64,000 bases of DNA from Breoghania sp. (lineage in GTDB: Bacteria; Pseudomonadota; Alphaproteobacteria; Rhizobiales; Stappiaceae), in NCBI RefSeq assembly GCF_963674635.1, contig NZ_OY771475.1, forward strand, positions 4,376,666 through 4,440,665, given 5' to 3'. The first letter of the stretch is position 1. Each line of letters opens with the position of its first letter. The position numbers and the translations under genes were made by a program. This document shows positions 54,075-64,000 of this stretch, piece by piece. The notes below the pieces were generated by a model, which saw only the letters and a program-made list of their open reading frames with translations, had not been told where the DNA came from and made no database searches.

Positions 54075-55907
54075 GTGAGTTCGAAACAGGGCGAAGTCGA
54101 GAAGGACGAGTTGCTTCGGCAGCTCAATGCGGCGCAAGCGGAGCTCACGCGTGAGCGGCGACGATACGATGATCTGAAAGCCCTGCTCAGCGACATCGTG
54201 GAGACACTTGGTGATCCGGTCGTCGCCTTTGATGGCGATGATCGGCTGGTGATCTGCAACCCCGCCTTCCGGAAGACCTTTCCCGTCGCCTGCGCGACGC
54301 TTGACAGCGATACCACATTTGAAAACTTGCTCCGCCGCGCGGTGGTGGCGGGCGAAATCGTGCCCACGTCGTCCGGTGACATAGACGCGGCCGACAGCGA
54401 GGCGCAACAGGACAACCAGGAGGCGTGGATCGGCCAGTGTTTGAAGGCCCATCGCTCCTATGGTGGTGTCCTGACACAGAAAATGGGCGACGGGCGCTGG
54501 CTGCGCTGGCGCGAGCGATGCCACAGATCCGGCAACCGGGTTGGCGTGGCAACGGATATTTCCGCGCTCAAGGAAGCTCAGAGCCTGATCCTCAATCAGA
54601 CAGAGCTTGACCCGCTGACGGGGCTGTTGAATCGAACCGTTTTGCTGGAGCGGTTGCAGATACAGGTCGATCAGCAAAAGCGTATTGGCGGGGCCGGGGC
54701 TCTTGTCCTGCTTGATGTGGTGAAGTTCAAGGAAATCAACGACCGTTTGGGGCATGCGGCTGGCGACGAGTTCCTCGTGGAAGTCGGGCATCGCCTCAAG
54801 GCCGTTCTGCGCTTCGGTGATGATGTATTCCGCCTGGGCGGCGACGAGTTTGCGCTGATCCTCGGCGGGGTTCGCGATCGCGACGGTCTGGAGCAGGTTC
54901 TGGGAAGGGTGCGCGCGCTGCTCGCGGAGCCGTTGAGGCTGAGAAGCGACATCCTGCGCCCTGCGGCCGCCATGGGGGTCTGTCTCTTCCCGGAACACGG
55001 CGCGGATGCGGCGGATCTGATGAAGTTTGCCGACAACGCCCTTTATCTCGCGCGCCAGCAGGGCGGTGAGAGGCTATGTCTATTCAGCGCAAATCTGCGT
55101 GATGGCTTGCAACGGCGTGGCGATCTCGTGGAGGCCTTGCGCACAGCCCTTGATCAGGGGCGGGTCGGCGTTGCCTTCCAGCCGCAATTCGCCATTGCCG
55201 ATGGTAGCCATACGGGCTTTGAGGCTCTGGCGCGGTGGACGCATGAGGGCTATGAGGTGCCGCCCACCGATTTCATTCCGGTGGCAGAGGAGATCGGCCT
55301 GATCGTGCAGCTCGGTCAAGCCGTGCTAGAGACCTCCCTGGCGATATTGCGGGACATGCTGCATGCCGGATTGTCGCCAGGTGTCGTCGCGGTCAATGCG
55401 GCGGCAGCGCAACTCAAGCATCCCGATTTTGCCGACCAGCTCACCCGGTTGCTGACCGAATACGACATCCCGCCCTACATGCTGGAAATCGAGATCACCG
55501 AGAACGTTCTGCTCGACCGGTCATCGGTGCAGGTGGAGCAGTGCCTTCACAGGTTGAAGGCACTGGGCGTGGCCATTGCGCTCGATGACTTTGGAACAGG
55601 GCACGCGTCGCTGTCCCATCTGAAGCGGGTGCCGGTGGATCGGCTGAAGATTGACCGCTCTTTCGTTTCCGGAATTGGTCAGCGGCCCGAAGACGAAGTG
55701 ATCGTTCGAACGGTCGTGAGCCTTGCCCACAGTCTGGGCAAGACCGTGGTTGCGGAAGGGGTGGAGAGCGAGGCGCACCGGGTGTTTCTGTGCGAGCTAG
55801 GGTGCGATGTCGGCCAAGGTTACCTGATCTCGCGCCCCTTGGACGGAAAGGAAGTGCACCTCTATCTGGCAAATGCCGGCGCTCCGGCACAAGGCACCTT
55901 CGTCTAG
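54075..55907 (+). CDS. PAS-GGDEF-EAL cyclic-di-GMP turnover protein
   Basis: A 610-residue cytoplasmic protein. A short coiled coil (8-35) and a PAS-like sensory domain (about 36-165: VETLGDPVVAFDGDDRLVICNPAFRKTFP) come first. The GGDEF domain follows, with GGDEF at 255-259 and an intact I-site RFGD at 246-249. The EAL domain has EAL at 383-385 and the metal and catalytic residues in VAVNAAAAQL, LEIEITENVL, ALDDFGTGHASL, LKIDRSF and VVAEGVES. Both activities look intact, so it may synthesise and degrade c-di-GMP under PAS control. The GTG at 54075 is the only possible start after an in-frame stop at 54051; no clear ribosome site is seen. Confidence 0.92.
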   Translation: MSSKQGEVEKDELLRQLNAAQAELTRERRRYDDLKALLSDIVETLGDPVVAFDGDDRLVICNPAFRKTFPVACATLDSDTTFENLLRRAVVAGEIVPTSSGDIDAADSEAQQDNQEAWIGQCLKAHRSYGGVLTQKMGDGRWLRWRERCHRSGNRVGVATDISALKEAQSLILNQTELDPLTGLLNRTVLLERLQIQVDQQKRIGGAGALVLLDVVKFKEINDRLGHAAGDEFLVEVGHRLKAVLRFGDDVFRLGGDEFALILGGVRDRDGLEQVLGRVRALLAEPLRLRSDILRPAAAMGVCLFPEHGADAADLMKFADNALYLARQQGGERLCLFSANLRDGLQRRGDLVEALRTALDQGRVGVAFQPQFAIADGSHTGFEALARWTHEGYEVPPTDFIPVAEEIGLIVQLGQAVLETSLAILRDMLHAGLSPGVVAVNAAAAQLKHPDFADQLTRLLTEYDIPPYMLEIEITENVLLDRSSVQVEQCLHRLKALGVAIALDDFGTGHASLSHLKRVPVDRLKIDRSFVSGIGQRPEDEVIVRTVVSLAHSLGKTVVAEGVESEAHRVFLCELGCDVGQGYLISRPLDGKEVHLYLANAGAPAQGTFV

Positions 55908-55965
55908 CCCGGCGAGAGCCTGCCAATCCCGGCGCGCTGGTGTCGGCATCCTGTCGCTGATGAGG

Positions 55966-57225
55966 CTATCGAAAACGTGCCAACAGGTTTTCATCCGGAT
56001 AGCAGGTGGGGGGCAGGCCATTGCGCTCCTGCCACAGGCCTATGGCGGTGCGCGTCTTGAAGCCGACCAGGCCATCCGCGCCTCCGACATCGTAACCGGC
56101 CGCTTCCAGGCGCTCCTGCATCTTCTGCACCGCGCGGCGTGAGAAATCCCCCGGGTCGCGCCAGCCCGCCACAAGCGGCTTGTTGGAAAAGGCGAGCCGA
56201 TCCCCCAGGTGGCCGATGAAGAGCGCGTAGGCATCGGATTCGTTATAGGCCTTCAGCACGAAGAAATTGGGCGTGGAGATGAAGGCCGGTCCGTAACGGC
56301 CCGCGGGCATCAGCAGGTAACCGGTCCGCCCGGTCTCATGGGCGGGAAAGGGGCGGCCGGAAACGCGCTTGGCACCGGCTGCGATCCACGCGCTGATCGG
56401 GCGCCCCTGTTCCGGACCTTCCTGCTTGCAGGAAATGGTCGCCGGGATTTCTGCCTCAAAGCCCCAGTCGCGCCCGGTCCGCCAGCCATGCTGCTTCAGG
56501 TAGTTGGCAATGGAGGCAAGCGTGTCGGGCACCGAATTCCAGATGTCGCGTTTGCCATCGCCGTCGAAGTCGACAGCATATTGCAGGAATTTGGAGGGCA
56601 GGAACTGTGGCCCGCCGAGGGCGCCCGCCCAGGAACTTTGCAAGGCGGTGCCGGGGAAGTGGTCCTCTTCGAGGATGACCAGTGCGGCGAGCGTCTCTTC
56701 CATGAAAACGGCCTTGCGCCTGCCCATGAAAGCCTGAGTGGCGAGGACCTCAAGCGCATTGTGGGGCAACCGCGCGCGCGAGTAGCCGGTCTCGCGTCCC
56801 CAGATGGCGACGATCATATGGGCAGGCACACCGTAGCGCGCCTCGATGCGGGCAAGGGTGTCCTTCCAGCGCTCCATCCGGTCGCGCCCGAGCGCGACGA
56901 GCGTGTTGAGGTTGCTTTCGGGGAAATAGCGCGCAGGCGAGCGAAACTCCGACTGTCGTTGCCGGCTGGGGGCGGCCTCGGGCGCGCCCGGAGGGACAAG
57001 GTCGGGGAGTTTCCACTGCAGCTGCAGCGCGCGGGTCGCGTTGCGGAATGTGGCGCGTGAAACGTTGCGGGAAGCGGCCCTGGGCCATAGATCCTGTTCG
57101 ATCCATGTTCGGAAGGCCTGCTCCACGGCGCGCTTGTTCACACCAGCTTGCGCCGTCGGCGTGAGGCTCAGGGCCAAAACAACCAGGGGTACCGCCAGCA
57201 TGGATAAGGAGAGCCGGAGCGTCAT
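55966..57225 (-). CDS. Lytic murein transglycosylase, MltB-type with peptidoglycan-binding domain
   Basis: A 419-residue exported enzyme. Signal peptide residues 1-27 (LSMLAVPLVVLALSLTPTAQA), no lipobox. The SLT_2 domain (about 30-335) has catalytic Glu145 in IVAIWGRETGYSRARL and the blocks VLATQAFMGRRKAVF, AGALGGPQFLPSKFLQYAVDFDGDGKRDIW and SIANYLKQHGW. A C-terminal PG_binding_1 domain (about 350-415: VQKMQERLEAAGYDVGGADGLVGFKTRTAI) anchors it to the wall. It cleaves glycan strands to anhydro-muropeptides. Convergent with the GGDEF-EAL gene. Confidence 0.94.
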   Translation of the reverse strand: MTLRLSLSMLAVPLVVLALSLTPTAQAGVNKRAVEQAFRTWIEQDLWPRAASRNVSRATFRNATRALQLQWKLPDLVPPGAPEAAPSRQRQSEFRSPARYFPESNLNTLVALGRDRMERWKDTLARIEARYGVPAHMIVAIWGRETGYSRARLPHNALEVLATQAFMGRRKAVFMEETLAALVILEEDHFPGTALQSSWAGALGGPQFLPSKFLQYAVDFDGDGKRDIWNSVPDTLASIANYLKQHGWRTGRDWGFEAEIPATISCKQEGPEQGRPISAWIAAGAKRVSGRPFPAHETGRTGYLLMPAGRYGPAFISTPNFFVLKAYNESDAYALFIGHLGDRLAFSNKPLVAGWRDPGDFSRRAVQKMQERLEAAGYDVGGADGLVGFKTRTAIGLWQERNGLPPTCYPDENLLARFR

Positions 57226-57719
57226 CGCGATCTTCCTCTTGCGCGTTTTCCATGCGTCTCAAATGCCCCAAGATGGGCCGCATGTCGATTTCCATGAAAG
57301 CAAGGGAGCGGGTGAGCGGCTCGAAACCGCCAACTGGAGATCCGCAATCCTGCCGCCCGCCCCATCTTGCCGCCCAACTGGCCTCACAGTCTGGCCCCGC
57401 GGGCGCGGCGCCCCTGTTGTCAGGCAGTTTGCGATGTTCTGTAGTGTAATCGAAATTATGATGTCTCGATAAAAATATCAATATAACCCAGCGGCGCATT
57501 CCCCATGTAGGTATATTTATTTATTAATTCGGAACTGTTTCTTTCATTCAATTTATGTGATCTGTGAAATATGCAAATAGCAGCTTATCGGACGTGCTCA
57601 CTTAACGGAATATTAGGGGCGTTATTGCGATATCTTTGATCTTAGAGCTTGGTTCTTGTTCTGATTTCAGAGGATTGTTCGGTTCGGCGCAAGCGGCGCG
57701 GGGTCCGGTCGGAGGTGCG
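57226..57719. promoter_or_regulatory. Divergent region with an AT-rich promoter for the globin-coupled transducer
   Basis: About 490 bases. The first half is GC-rich like the genome, but 57440-57640 is strongly AT-rich, with runs such as TATTTATTTATTAATTC and repeated short AT tracts. It probably holds promoter elements or bound regulators for the transducer gene. No gene or strong hairpin recognised. Confidence 0.45.
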
Positions 57720-59051
57720 ATGTCCAATGTCACGCTTAGTGAGCGGCTTGAGTTTCTTCAAATCGACGCAGGCGATCTTGCCGTTGTTCAAAAGGTCTGG
57801 AAACTGATCCAGCCCGAGATCGATGACATCATGAAGGCGTTTTACGCTCACATTGCGAAGTTCGATCAGATCTCCCACCTGGCAAGGGGACATTCGGAGC
57901 GCCTGAGCGAGGCGCAGAAGAGCCATTGGGCGCGGTTGTTCTCGGGGCGATTGGATGACGAATACGTTCAAAGCTCGCGCCGCATCGGACTTGCGCATGT
58001 CAAGATCGGGCTGGAGCCCAACTGGTATATTGGCGGTTACGCTTTCATCACCAACAAGCTTGTTTCCGCCATCTGTCGCAAGCACCGGTTTTCCGCCACC
58101 AAGGCGGCCAGCGTCATCGCCGCGATGAACAAGGTCGTCATGCTCGACATGGACATGGCCATCTCCACCTATCACGATGTGATGATCGAGCAGGCCAACA
58201 GTCGGGAGGAGTCCATCAAGGCGGCGGTGCGTGAGTTCGACGTCGTCATGAACAAGGCCAGCCATTCCTTGGGTGAGGCCTCCCAGACGCTCGGAAATAC
58301 GGCGGGCGGCCTGATGGAGGCTGCGGGGGAAACCAACAACCGCGTGACCTTGATGGAAGAGAATGCTTCGGAGACGTCCGACGGCGTTCAGTCCAGCGCG
58401 GCGGCAACGGAAGAAATGACCGCCTCGATCAGCGAGATCGGGCGTCAGGCAACCCGCTCGCGCGATGTGGCGCGCACTGCGGTTGAGGGCGCCCAGCGGA
58501 CGAATGTCTCCATTCAAAATCTTGCCGAGGTGACAGAGACCATCGGTTCCGTCATCAAACTGATCTCGGATGTCGCCGAGCAGACCAATCTGCTGGCTCT
58601 CAATGCCACCATCGAGGCCGCGCGTGCGGGCGAGGCGGGGCGGGGCTTTGCGGTGGTGGCTGCGGAAGTCAAGGAACTGGCGGGCCAGACGACGAAGGCA
58701 ACGGAGGAGATCACCGAGCAGATCGCCAACATTCAGCGTGCCTCGCGTCAGTCGGTTGAAGATATCGAGATGATCACCGAGACCATCGATCAGGTCTCGG
58801 AAATCGCGACGGCCATTGCCTCAGCTGTGGAAGAGCAGACCGCGGCCACCCGCGAAATCGCCAACAATGTGCAGACGGCAGCGCGCAACACGGCAAGTGT
58901 TTCGGATGAAATGGCGCATATCCGGGCAAAGACGGAAACCACCCAGAGTTCGGCCGAGCGCATCGCGGACATGGCGTCCGGGCTCAAGCAGCAGTCGGAC
59001 CAGATGGGGCATGACGTGAAAGCGTTTTTCGACAAGGTGCTGTCGGCCTGA
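57720..59051 (+). CDS. Soluble globin-coupled methyl-accepting chemotaxis protein (HemAT-like)
   Basis: A 443-residue cytoplasmic transducer. Residues 1-160 are a protoglobin-type sensor globin with the proximal haem His93 in RIGLAHVKIGLEPNWYIGGYAF, the arrangement of HemAT oxygen sensors. Residues about 165-443 are an MCP signalling domain with the hairpin tip EQTNLLALNATIEAARAGE and RGFAVVAAEVKELA. There is no membrane segment and no HAMP domain. It probably signals oxygen or another haem ligand to CheA/CheW, whose genes are not in this window. The ATG at 57720 follows GGAGG closely; the frame is open from 57636 without similarity. A terminator follows. Confidence 0.93.
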   Translation: MSNVTLSERLEFLQIDAGDLAVVQKVWKLIQPEIDDIMKAFYAHIAKFDQISHLARGHSERLSEAQKSHWARLFSGRLDDEYVQSSRRIGLAHVKIGLEPNWYIGGYAFITNKLVSAICRKHRFSATKAASVIAAMNKVVMLDMDMAISTYHDVMIEQANSREESIKAAVREFDVVMNKASHSLGEASQTLGNTAGGLMEAAGETNNRVTLMEENASETSDGVQSSAAATEEMTASISEIGRQATRSRDVARTAVEGAQRTNVSIQNLAEVTETIGSVIKLISDVAEQTNLLALNATIEAARAGEAGRGFAVVAAEVKELAGQTTKATEEITEQIANIQRASRQSVEDIEMITETIDQVSEIATAIASAVEEQTAATREIANNVQTAARNTASVSDEMAHIRAKTETTQSSAERIADMASGLKQQSDQMGHDVKAFFDKVLSA

Positions 59052-59075
59052 GAGGCGCATGCACCGCTGGAAAAC

Positions 59076-59112
59076 GAAAACGGCCGGTGGAGATATCCAT
59101 CGGCCGTTTTCA
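59076..59112. terminator. Terminator after the globin-coupled transducer
   Basis: AAAACGGCCGGTGGA (59077-59091) pairs with TCCATCGGCCGTTTT (59096-59110) around a GATA loop, leaving one G-T step; T and A runs on either side make it usable in both directions between convergent genes. Confidence 0.88.
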
Positions 59113-59178
59113 TGACTGTCGTGCGGCGTGTCCGGCGATCGATGTCGCCCCGCGCGTGGACGGGGCGGATCCTTGCCC

Positions 59179-59430
59179 TCAGCAGTTTTTCGGCCTGCGG
59201 GGGCCGAGGTCGATCTGGCACTCATTGGTGATGGCACCGGCCACCGCGCCCGCAGCTGCGCCAATGGCGGCTCCGGTGAGAAGGGGGGTGCCTGCGACCA
59301 CGGCGACGCCGACGCCTGCGGCGGTGCCGAGCCCGGCTCCGGAAACGGCGCGCTGGGTTGGGGTGGACCCGCAACCGGCAAGGCTGCCTGCGACAGCGAG
59401 GATGACGAGGAAATTCACGCAAGTGCGCAT
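59179..59430 (-). CDS. Small glycine-zipper lipoprotein
   Basis: An 83-residue envelope protein. The signal peptide FLVILAVAGSLAGC has its lipobox Cys at about residue 20. A Gly/Ala-rich hydrophobic stretch follows (AGLGTAAGVGVAVVAGTPLLTGAAIGAAAGAVAGAI), with the glycine-zipper pattern of the YMGG/Rick_17kDa-type lipoproteins, and then a short hydrophilic end with two Cys. AAGGAG lies nine bases before the ATG at 59430; the frame is open to 59658 but that part is not protein-like. Role unknown. Confidence 0.82.
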   Translation of the reverse strand: MRTCVNFLVILAVAGSLAGCGSTPTQRAVSGAGLGTAAGVGVAVVAGTPLLTGAAIGAAAGAVAGAITNECQIDLGPRRPKNC

Positions 59431-59739
59431 TGGGACGAACTCCTTACCATTTCCAGCCCCAAGGCCGGGCGGCCAAAAGCAGCTTCCCGACCCGGCGGGC
59501 GTTCTGCCCGACATTGGTTCACGGTAAAGCAAGGGTTTAAATTTTCGGTAAAATCCGAGCTTCGGCGTGGCTTGGCGCGGAAGGATCGGTGCCGTTGGCC
59601 GGGCATGGCGGACCGTTGGGGCGATGCCTGATGCGGCATTGAAAACCATGCCAGCCATTGCCCCGGAGCGCCGCTTCGCGTATTGAGGCCGCCAACAGCA
59701 ATTTCCCTGATTTCACGGATACGGAGCACCGCCCAGCCC

Positions 59740-61392
<1,653 letters not shown>

Positions 61393-61908
61393 AGTGCGGC
61401 GTCGCAAGGCGCGAGGTTACGAGAATTCAGGACGGCGGCTCACGAAAGTGGGTCGCCGTTTTTTTGTTGGGGGGCAGTTTTGCGCGCCCACTTCGGCCGT
61501 TCAGAGATCCTCAGTTCGGTCTGTAAAGCTGCCGTTCGTTGCGCGACGTACGAAGGTCTATAAAGGGCGGAGAGCGGAAGTGCGCGGCAAGAACTGCGCC
61601 TTGCCCTAGCGAGGCAAAAGCAGACATTCAAGTGAGCCAAGGCCATCTTTGTCGATCCCGCACATTTGCTCGCCCACCTGACAGAGACATGTGCGACCGC
61701 AGGACGACAGTTCCTCCGGCGCTACTCTTTGAAATCATTCGATGATTTTCAGATCGTGGATACCTATTATCAATCTAGCAACAATTACCATGCGGTAGAT
61801 TTGACGCCCATACCTCTGCATCAGCGAAACCACTTGCGTTCAGATAATTGGAGCGCATAGAATTCTTACAGCAGAGCCAAAACCTGTGGCTAGGATTGAG
61901 GTCTATTT
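61393..61908. other. Spacer between ettA and the accessory membrane genes
   Basis: About 515 bases. After the ettA terminator the segment 61480-61640 contains fragmentary frames with the character of degenerate intergenic sequence (stretches such as CTGCCGTTCG and AAAGCAGACATTC). From 61730 onward the base composition becomes AT-rich and stays so through the next gene. No complete gene is supported. Confidence 0.45.
61432..61466 (+). terminator. Intrinsic terminator after ettA
   Basis: ACGGCGGCTCAC and GTGGGTCGCCGT pair at 10 of 12 positions (two further G-T/C-A steps) around a GAAA tetraloop, followed by seven T. Confidence 0.9.
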
Positions 61909-62619
61909 TTGCAGAAATTTTTTAACGGTGTTTGCTGGCTGATCTCAGCCTACTTCCTCCTCCTCGCAAACTATATCTACGGCTTTCCACCTGATTTAAC
62001 TGGAAGAGCGGGGGTCGCACTTATCGCTTCCTTTGTATTGTTCATACTGCCATTTGCCAAAAGGTTGTCGCTCTCCGGCGTATTTGACTTCGAGGCCAAA
62101 GTTGAAAAGGTTAAAGGGGAGGTTGAAGAATTTAAAAAAGAGACGAGGGATTTGCTGAAAATTCAAAATTCGCTAATCTCAAGCGTATCCGCAAATCAAA
62201 CAACACAGAACATTTTTCACATTCCCTCGCTTACCGATGCAGCCAACGCCGAACGCCAGATCCCCCAAACTACTTCAATTAGTGGTGAAGTGGATGATCG
62301 TATCGCAAGGGCCTTGGGAATTGGAAATGGTGAAATAAACGTGGAGCTGGCAAGAACACGAATGGAACTGGAGAGAACGCTCCGGGACAAGGTTGGGAAA
62401 AGTATTAGTCTCGGCGGCAGAAGAGACGTGAAGTATCTTTCGCTTTCTGCACTTTGGCGTAAATTTTTAGAGAACCGCCCCGAACATAGAAACCTCGACG
62501 CAGCAATGCGTTATGTGACTGACATTTGCAATGCAGCAGTTCACGGTCAAATGGTTCCTCAAGATAACGCCATAGAAGCTATAAAACTTGGCGAAGAAAT
62601 AAGAATGGTACTGAGCTAG
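61909..62619 (+). CDS. Membrane-anchored protein with coiled coil and a DUF4145/HEPN-like C-terminus
   Basis: A 236-residue protein not assigned to a known family with certainty. Two hydrophobic segments (about 5-24 and 34-52) form a short hairpin, then a charged helix follows (VEKVKGEVEEFKKETRDLLKIQ, about 63-84) and a polar linker. The C-terminal 90 residues (LSLSALWRKFLENRPEHRNLDAAMRYVTDICNAAVHGQ) resemble DUF4145/HEPN-type domains; the RNxxxH motif of HEPN RNases reads CNAAVH here, so catalysis is doubtful. The TTG at 61909 is chosen because GAGG lies seven bases upstream. Codon use and base composition are much more AT-rich than in neighbouring genes, a sign of acquisition. The partner is the gene 63 bases downstream. 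Confidence 0.7.
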   Translation: MQKFFNGVCWLISAYFLLLANYIYGFPPDLTGRAGVALIASFVLFILPFAKRLSLSGVFDFEAKVEKVKGEVEEFKKETRDLLKIQNSLISSVSANQTTQNIFHIPSLTDAANAERQIPQTTSISGEVDDRIARALGIGNGEINVELARTRMELERTLRDKVGKSISLGGRRDVKYLSLSALWRKFLENRPEHRNLDAAMRYVTDICNAAVHGQMVPQDNAIEAIKLGEEIRMVLS

Positions 62620-62682
62620 ACGGGCGAGATACTATAGCACGTAAGCCAATAATCCGAAGCCATCGAGCGTGAGGATTTCTAA

Positions 62683-63258
62683 GTGTGGATTCAAAGCGCC
62701 GTCGAATGGTTCAAAGACCCGGCAAATTCTTTGGCGTTCGCGCAACTTGTGGCAGTGTTCGTGACGGCCCTTGCGACCATAGCCCTTTGGCGGGTAACAA
62801 AGGTCTTGGCAGTGGAAACGAAGACGCTTGCCGCAATGACTTCGCGACCTTTCGTCGTTTCGTCTTTTGAATCAAGTGGCGCAGACCCTACCGCGATTAA
62901 TCTGACCTTAAGGAATACCGGGAACGCAACTGCATTTGACGTTAGGTTCTGCATTACGCCAGCACCACCGAAGGCTAACGGGCAGCCTGCCGATAACCCA
63001 GAACATTCGACCTTCGAAATATCACTTTTGCCGTCAGGGCAGGTCTTGCCGCTTCAAGGCGTAATGGGCCGCTATGTGTCCGATGCTAGTTTTGACGTTC
63101 GGGTGAGCTGGGCAGCCCTACCCAATGGGAAAGATCGTGAGGAACTCAGTTACAAGACCGCTCCGAAAGATGGTTTCCATGGCGGCTTCAACACGAAGAA
63201 CGTTCATCATGTCGCGGGTGAACTTGAAAAGCTCCGAAAACAACTGCCAAAGCAATAA
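62683..63258 (+). CDS. Single-pass membrane protein with an Ig-like extracellular domain, unknown function
   Basis: A 191-residue protein. One hydrophobic segment at about 17-37 (LAFAQLVAVFVTALATIALW) is followed by a short charged stretch. A beta-rich domain (about 55-165) has the pattern LTLRNTGNATAFDVRFCI seen in Ig-like or CARDB-type folds of small membrane proteins in genomic islands. The C-terminus is Lys-rich (GELEKLRKQLPKQ). The GTG at 62683 has GAGGA about 8 bases upstream. Same strand as the preceding AT-rich gene, with intermediate base composition. I do not recognise a named family. Confidence 0.68.
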   Translation: MWIQSAVEWFKDPANSLAFAQLVAVFVTALATIALWRVTKVLAVETKTLAAMTSRPFVVSSFESSGADPTAINLTLRNTGNATAFDVRFCITPAPPKANGQPADNPEHSTFEISLLPSGQVLPLQGVMGRYVSDASFDVRVSWAALPNGKDREELSYKTAPKDGFHGGFNTKNVHHVAGELEKLRKQLPKQ

Positions 63259-63877
63259 CGAAATAGCCCCTATGCAATGAAGCGCCGGGGCAAAGCCGTC
63301 CGGAAAGCCCCGAACAATGAATAGCCATCGGGCAGAGAGGCCATGCCGCCCGCATTTGAAGACCATTCAAGGGCGTTGCCGGTGGGGCTGCGGCGAGCGT
63401 AACGTCAATTCCGACGTGGATTCTGATCTTTTCGGCAATGACGTGCGGGTAGAAGAGGAGCGCAGCCATTCAATTCAGCGTTCCAGCCGGTCTGCTGCCC
63501 GTCGGACACGGAGTCGCGACTAGAAAGCGGTCGGCGGCTCCGGGCTCGGAAGCCTGCATAGCTGAAACCGACAGGTGGCGTTGCCGGTCTTCGCTGTCTC
63601 CCGACAGGAAACCCGGTGCTGACGAACCGACCTTCGCAACAGACTACCAGAATGGCAACAAAGTCCGCGCTTTCGACAGCGAGAGGCAAGAGATTGCTGT
63701 ACCTTGGCCGAACGGCAGGTTCGGAGAAGCTGCGCCGCAGCGAGCTTGGTTTTATGAATGGCAGCTTAGGGCCGAAAGCGACTATGCGCCTACTAAAGGC
63801 GAATGTCGGCTGCACTAGTTCCTGAGATCCAAACCCGCCGATCTCCCTACGGTTCCAATCCTACCAAACCGCCTTCC
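63259..63877. other. Gene-free region right of the accessory membrane genes
   Basis: About 620 bases. Several short frames on both strands overlap and lack starts with ribosome sites. The stretch 63640-63830 (for example GGCAGCTTAGGGCCGAAAGCG and GGCGAATGTCGGCTGC) has the look of degenerate intergenic sequence found repeatedly in alphaproteobacterial genomes, from memory only. No gene is supported. Confidence 0.4.
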
Positions 63878-64000
63878 TCACGCCCCCGCCCCACACGCCA
63901 CCCCCGACGCCCAAGCCCACTGGAAATTATACCCCCCTAACCACCCCGTCACATCCACGGCCTCGCCGATGAAATGGAGCCCCGGTACGTCGCGGGCTTC
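63878..64000 (-). CDS. HI0933/YhiN-family flavoprotein, C-terminal 40 residues only
   Basis: Reading leftward from the window edge, the frame encodes EARDVPGLHFIGEAVDVTGW followed by LGGYNFQWAWASGVACG and a TGA stop at 63878. GLxFxGEVxDVTGxxGGYNFQWAWxSG is the highly conserved C-terminal FAD-contact region of the HI0933/YhiN (BaiN-like) flavoproteins. The rest of the gene lies beyond the window. It marks the right-hand core boundary of the accessory segment that begins after ettA. Confidence 0.9.
   Translation of the reverse strand, partial: EARDVPGLHFIGEAVDVTGWLGGYNFQWAWASGVACGAGA

Noticed and set aside
63405..63815. 136-codon minus-strand frame right of the accessory genes
   Set aside because: No ribosome site, Arg/Ser/Pro-rich composition typical of degenerate intergenic sequence.

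Overview
The window reads as chromosomal DNA of a GC-rich alphaproteobacterium, most likely of the order Hyphomicrobiales (Rhizobiales). The basis is the linked core sets rplY-pth-ychF, lgt-midA-pgeF and uvrC/pgsA-moaD-moaE, an Omp25/Omp31-type outer-membrane protein, a MarR plus OmpR-type regulator pair like petP-petR, and several proteins of types common in this order. A Stappiaceae-like marine or host-associated lineage is a guess; nothing in the window fixes the species.

Left part (1-33.6 kb). Mostly housekeeping: the end of apt, a tandem MaoC pair, a SAM methyltransferase, a secreted one-haem protein, ychF, pth, rplY, prs, a lipoprotein, and the leftward run lgt-midA-pgeF-M24 hydrolase. 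Then come ubiK, ybjN-proC, a TetR gene, csaA, a MarR/response-regulator/kinase set facing ilvE, a Bcr/CflA transporter, pgsA-moaD-moaE, a membrane diguanylate cyclase, uvrC, a pteridine-reductase-like SDR, a Ca2+/Na+ exchanger, an LPS-type glycosyltransferase, an Omp25-like protein, a GST, a secreted hypothetical protein and rlmJ.

Middle part (33.8-51 kb). This includes an unusual cold-shock-domain protein with a long Gly/Arg/Asp/Phe-rich N-terminus, a small coiled-coil membrane protein, gloC, rlpA, a nitrilase-family gene, a SIMPL protein and tRNA-Ile2(CAU). A TetR/dehydrogenase divergon follows, with a long palindrome between the genes. The glpF-dhaK-dhaL-dhaM operon encodes glycerol/dihydroxyacetone uptake and a PEP-dependent dihydroxyacetone kinase whose DhaM carries a complete Enzyme I. 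A palindromic intergenic repeat separates it from a leftward polyamine-type ABC transporter operon.

Right part (51-64 kb). A TPP-dependent acetolactate-synthase-like enzyme follows a Crp/Fnr regulator. Next are a PAS-GGDEF-EAL protein, a MltB-type lytic transglycosylase, a soluble globin-coupled chemotaxis transducer, a glycine-zipper lipoprotein and ettA. From 61.4 to 63.9 kb, between ettA and the C-terminus of an HI0933/YhiN-type flavoprotein running off the right edge, lies an AT-richer segment with two unfamiliar membrane-anchored proteins. This is the clearest accessory segment and the best candidate for something undescribed. There is no CRISPR array, transposase, integrase, rRNA gene or phage structural gene in the window.
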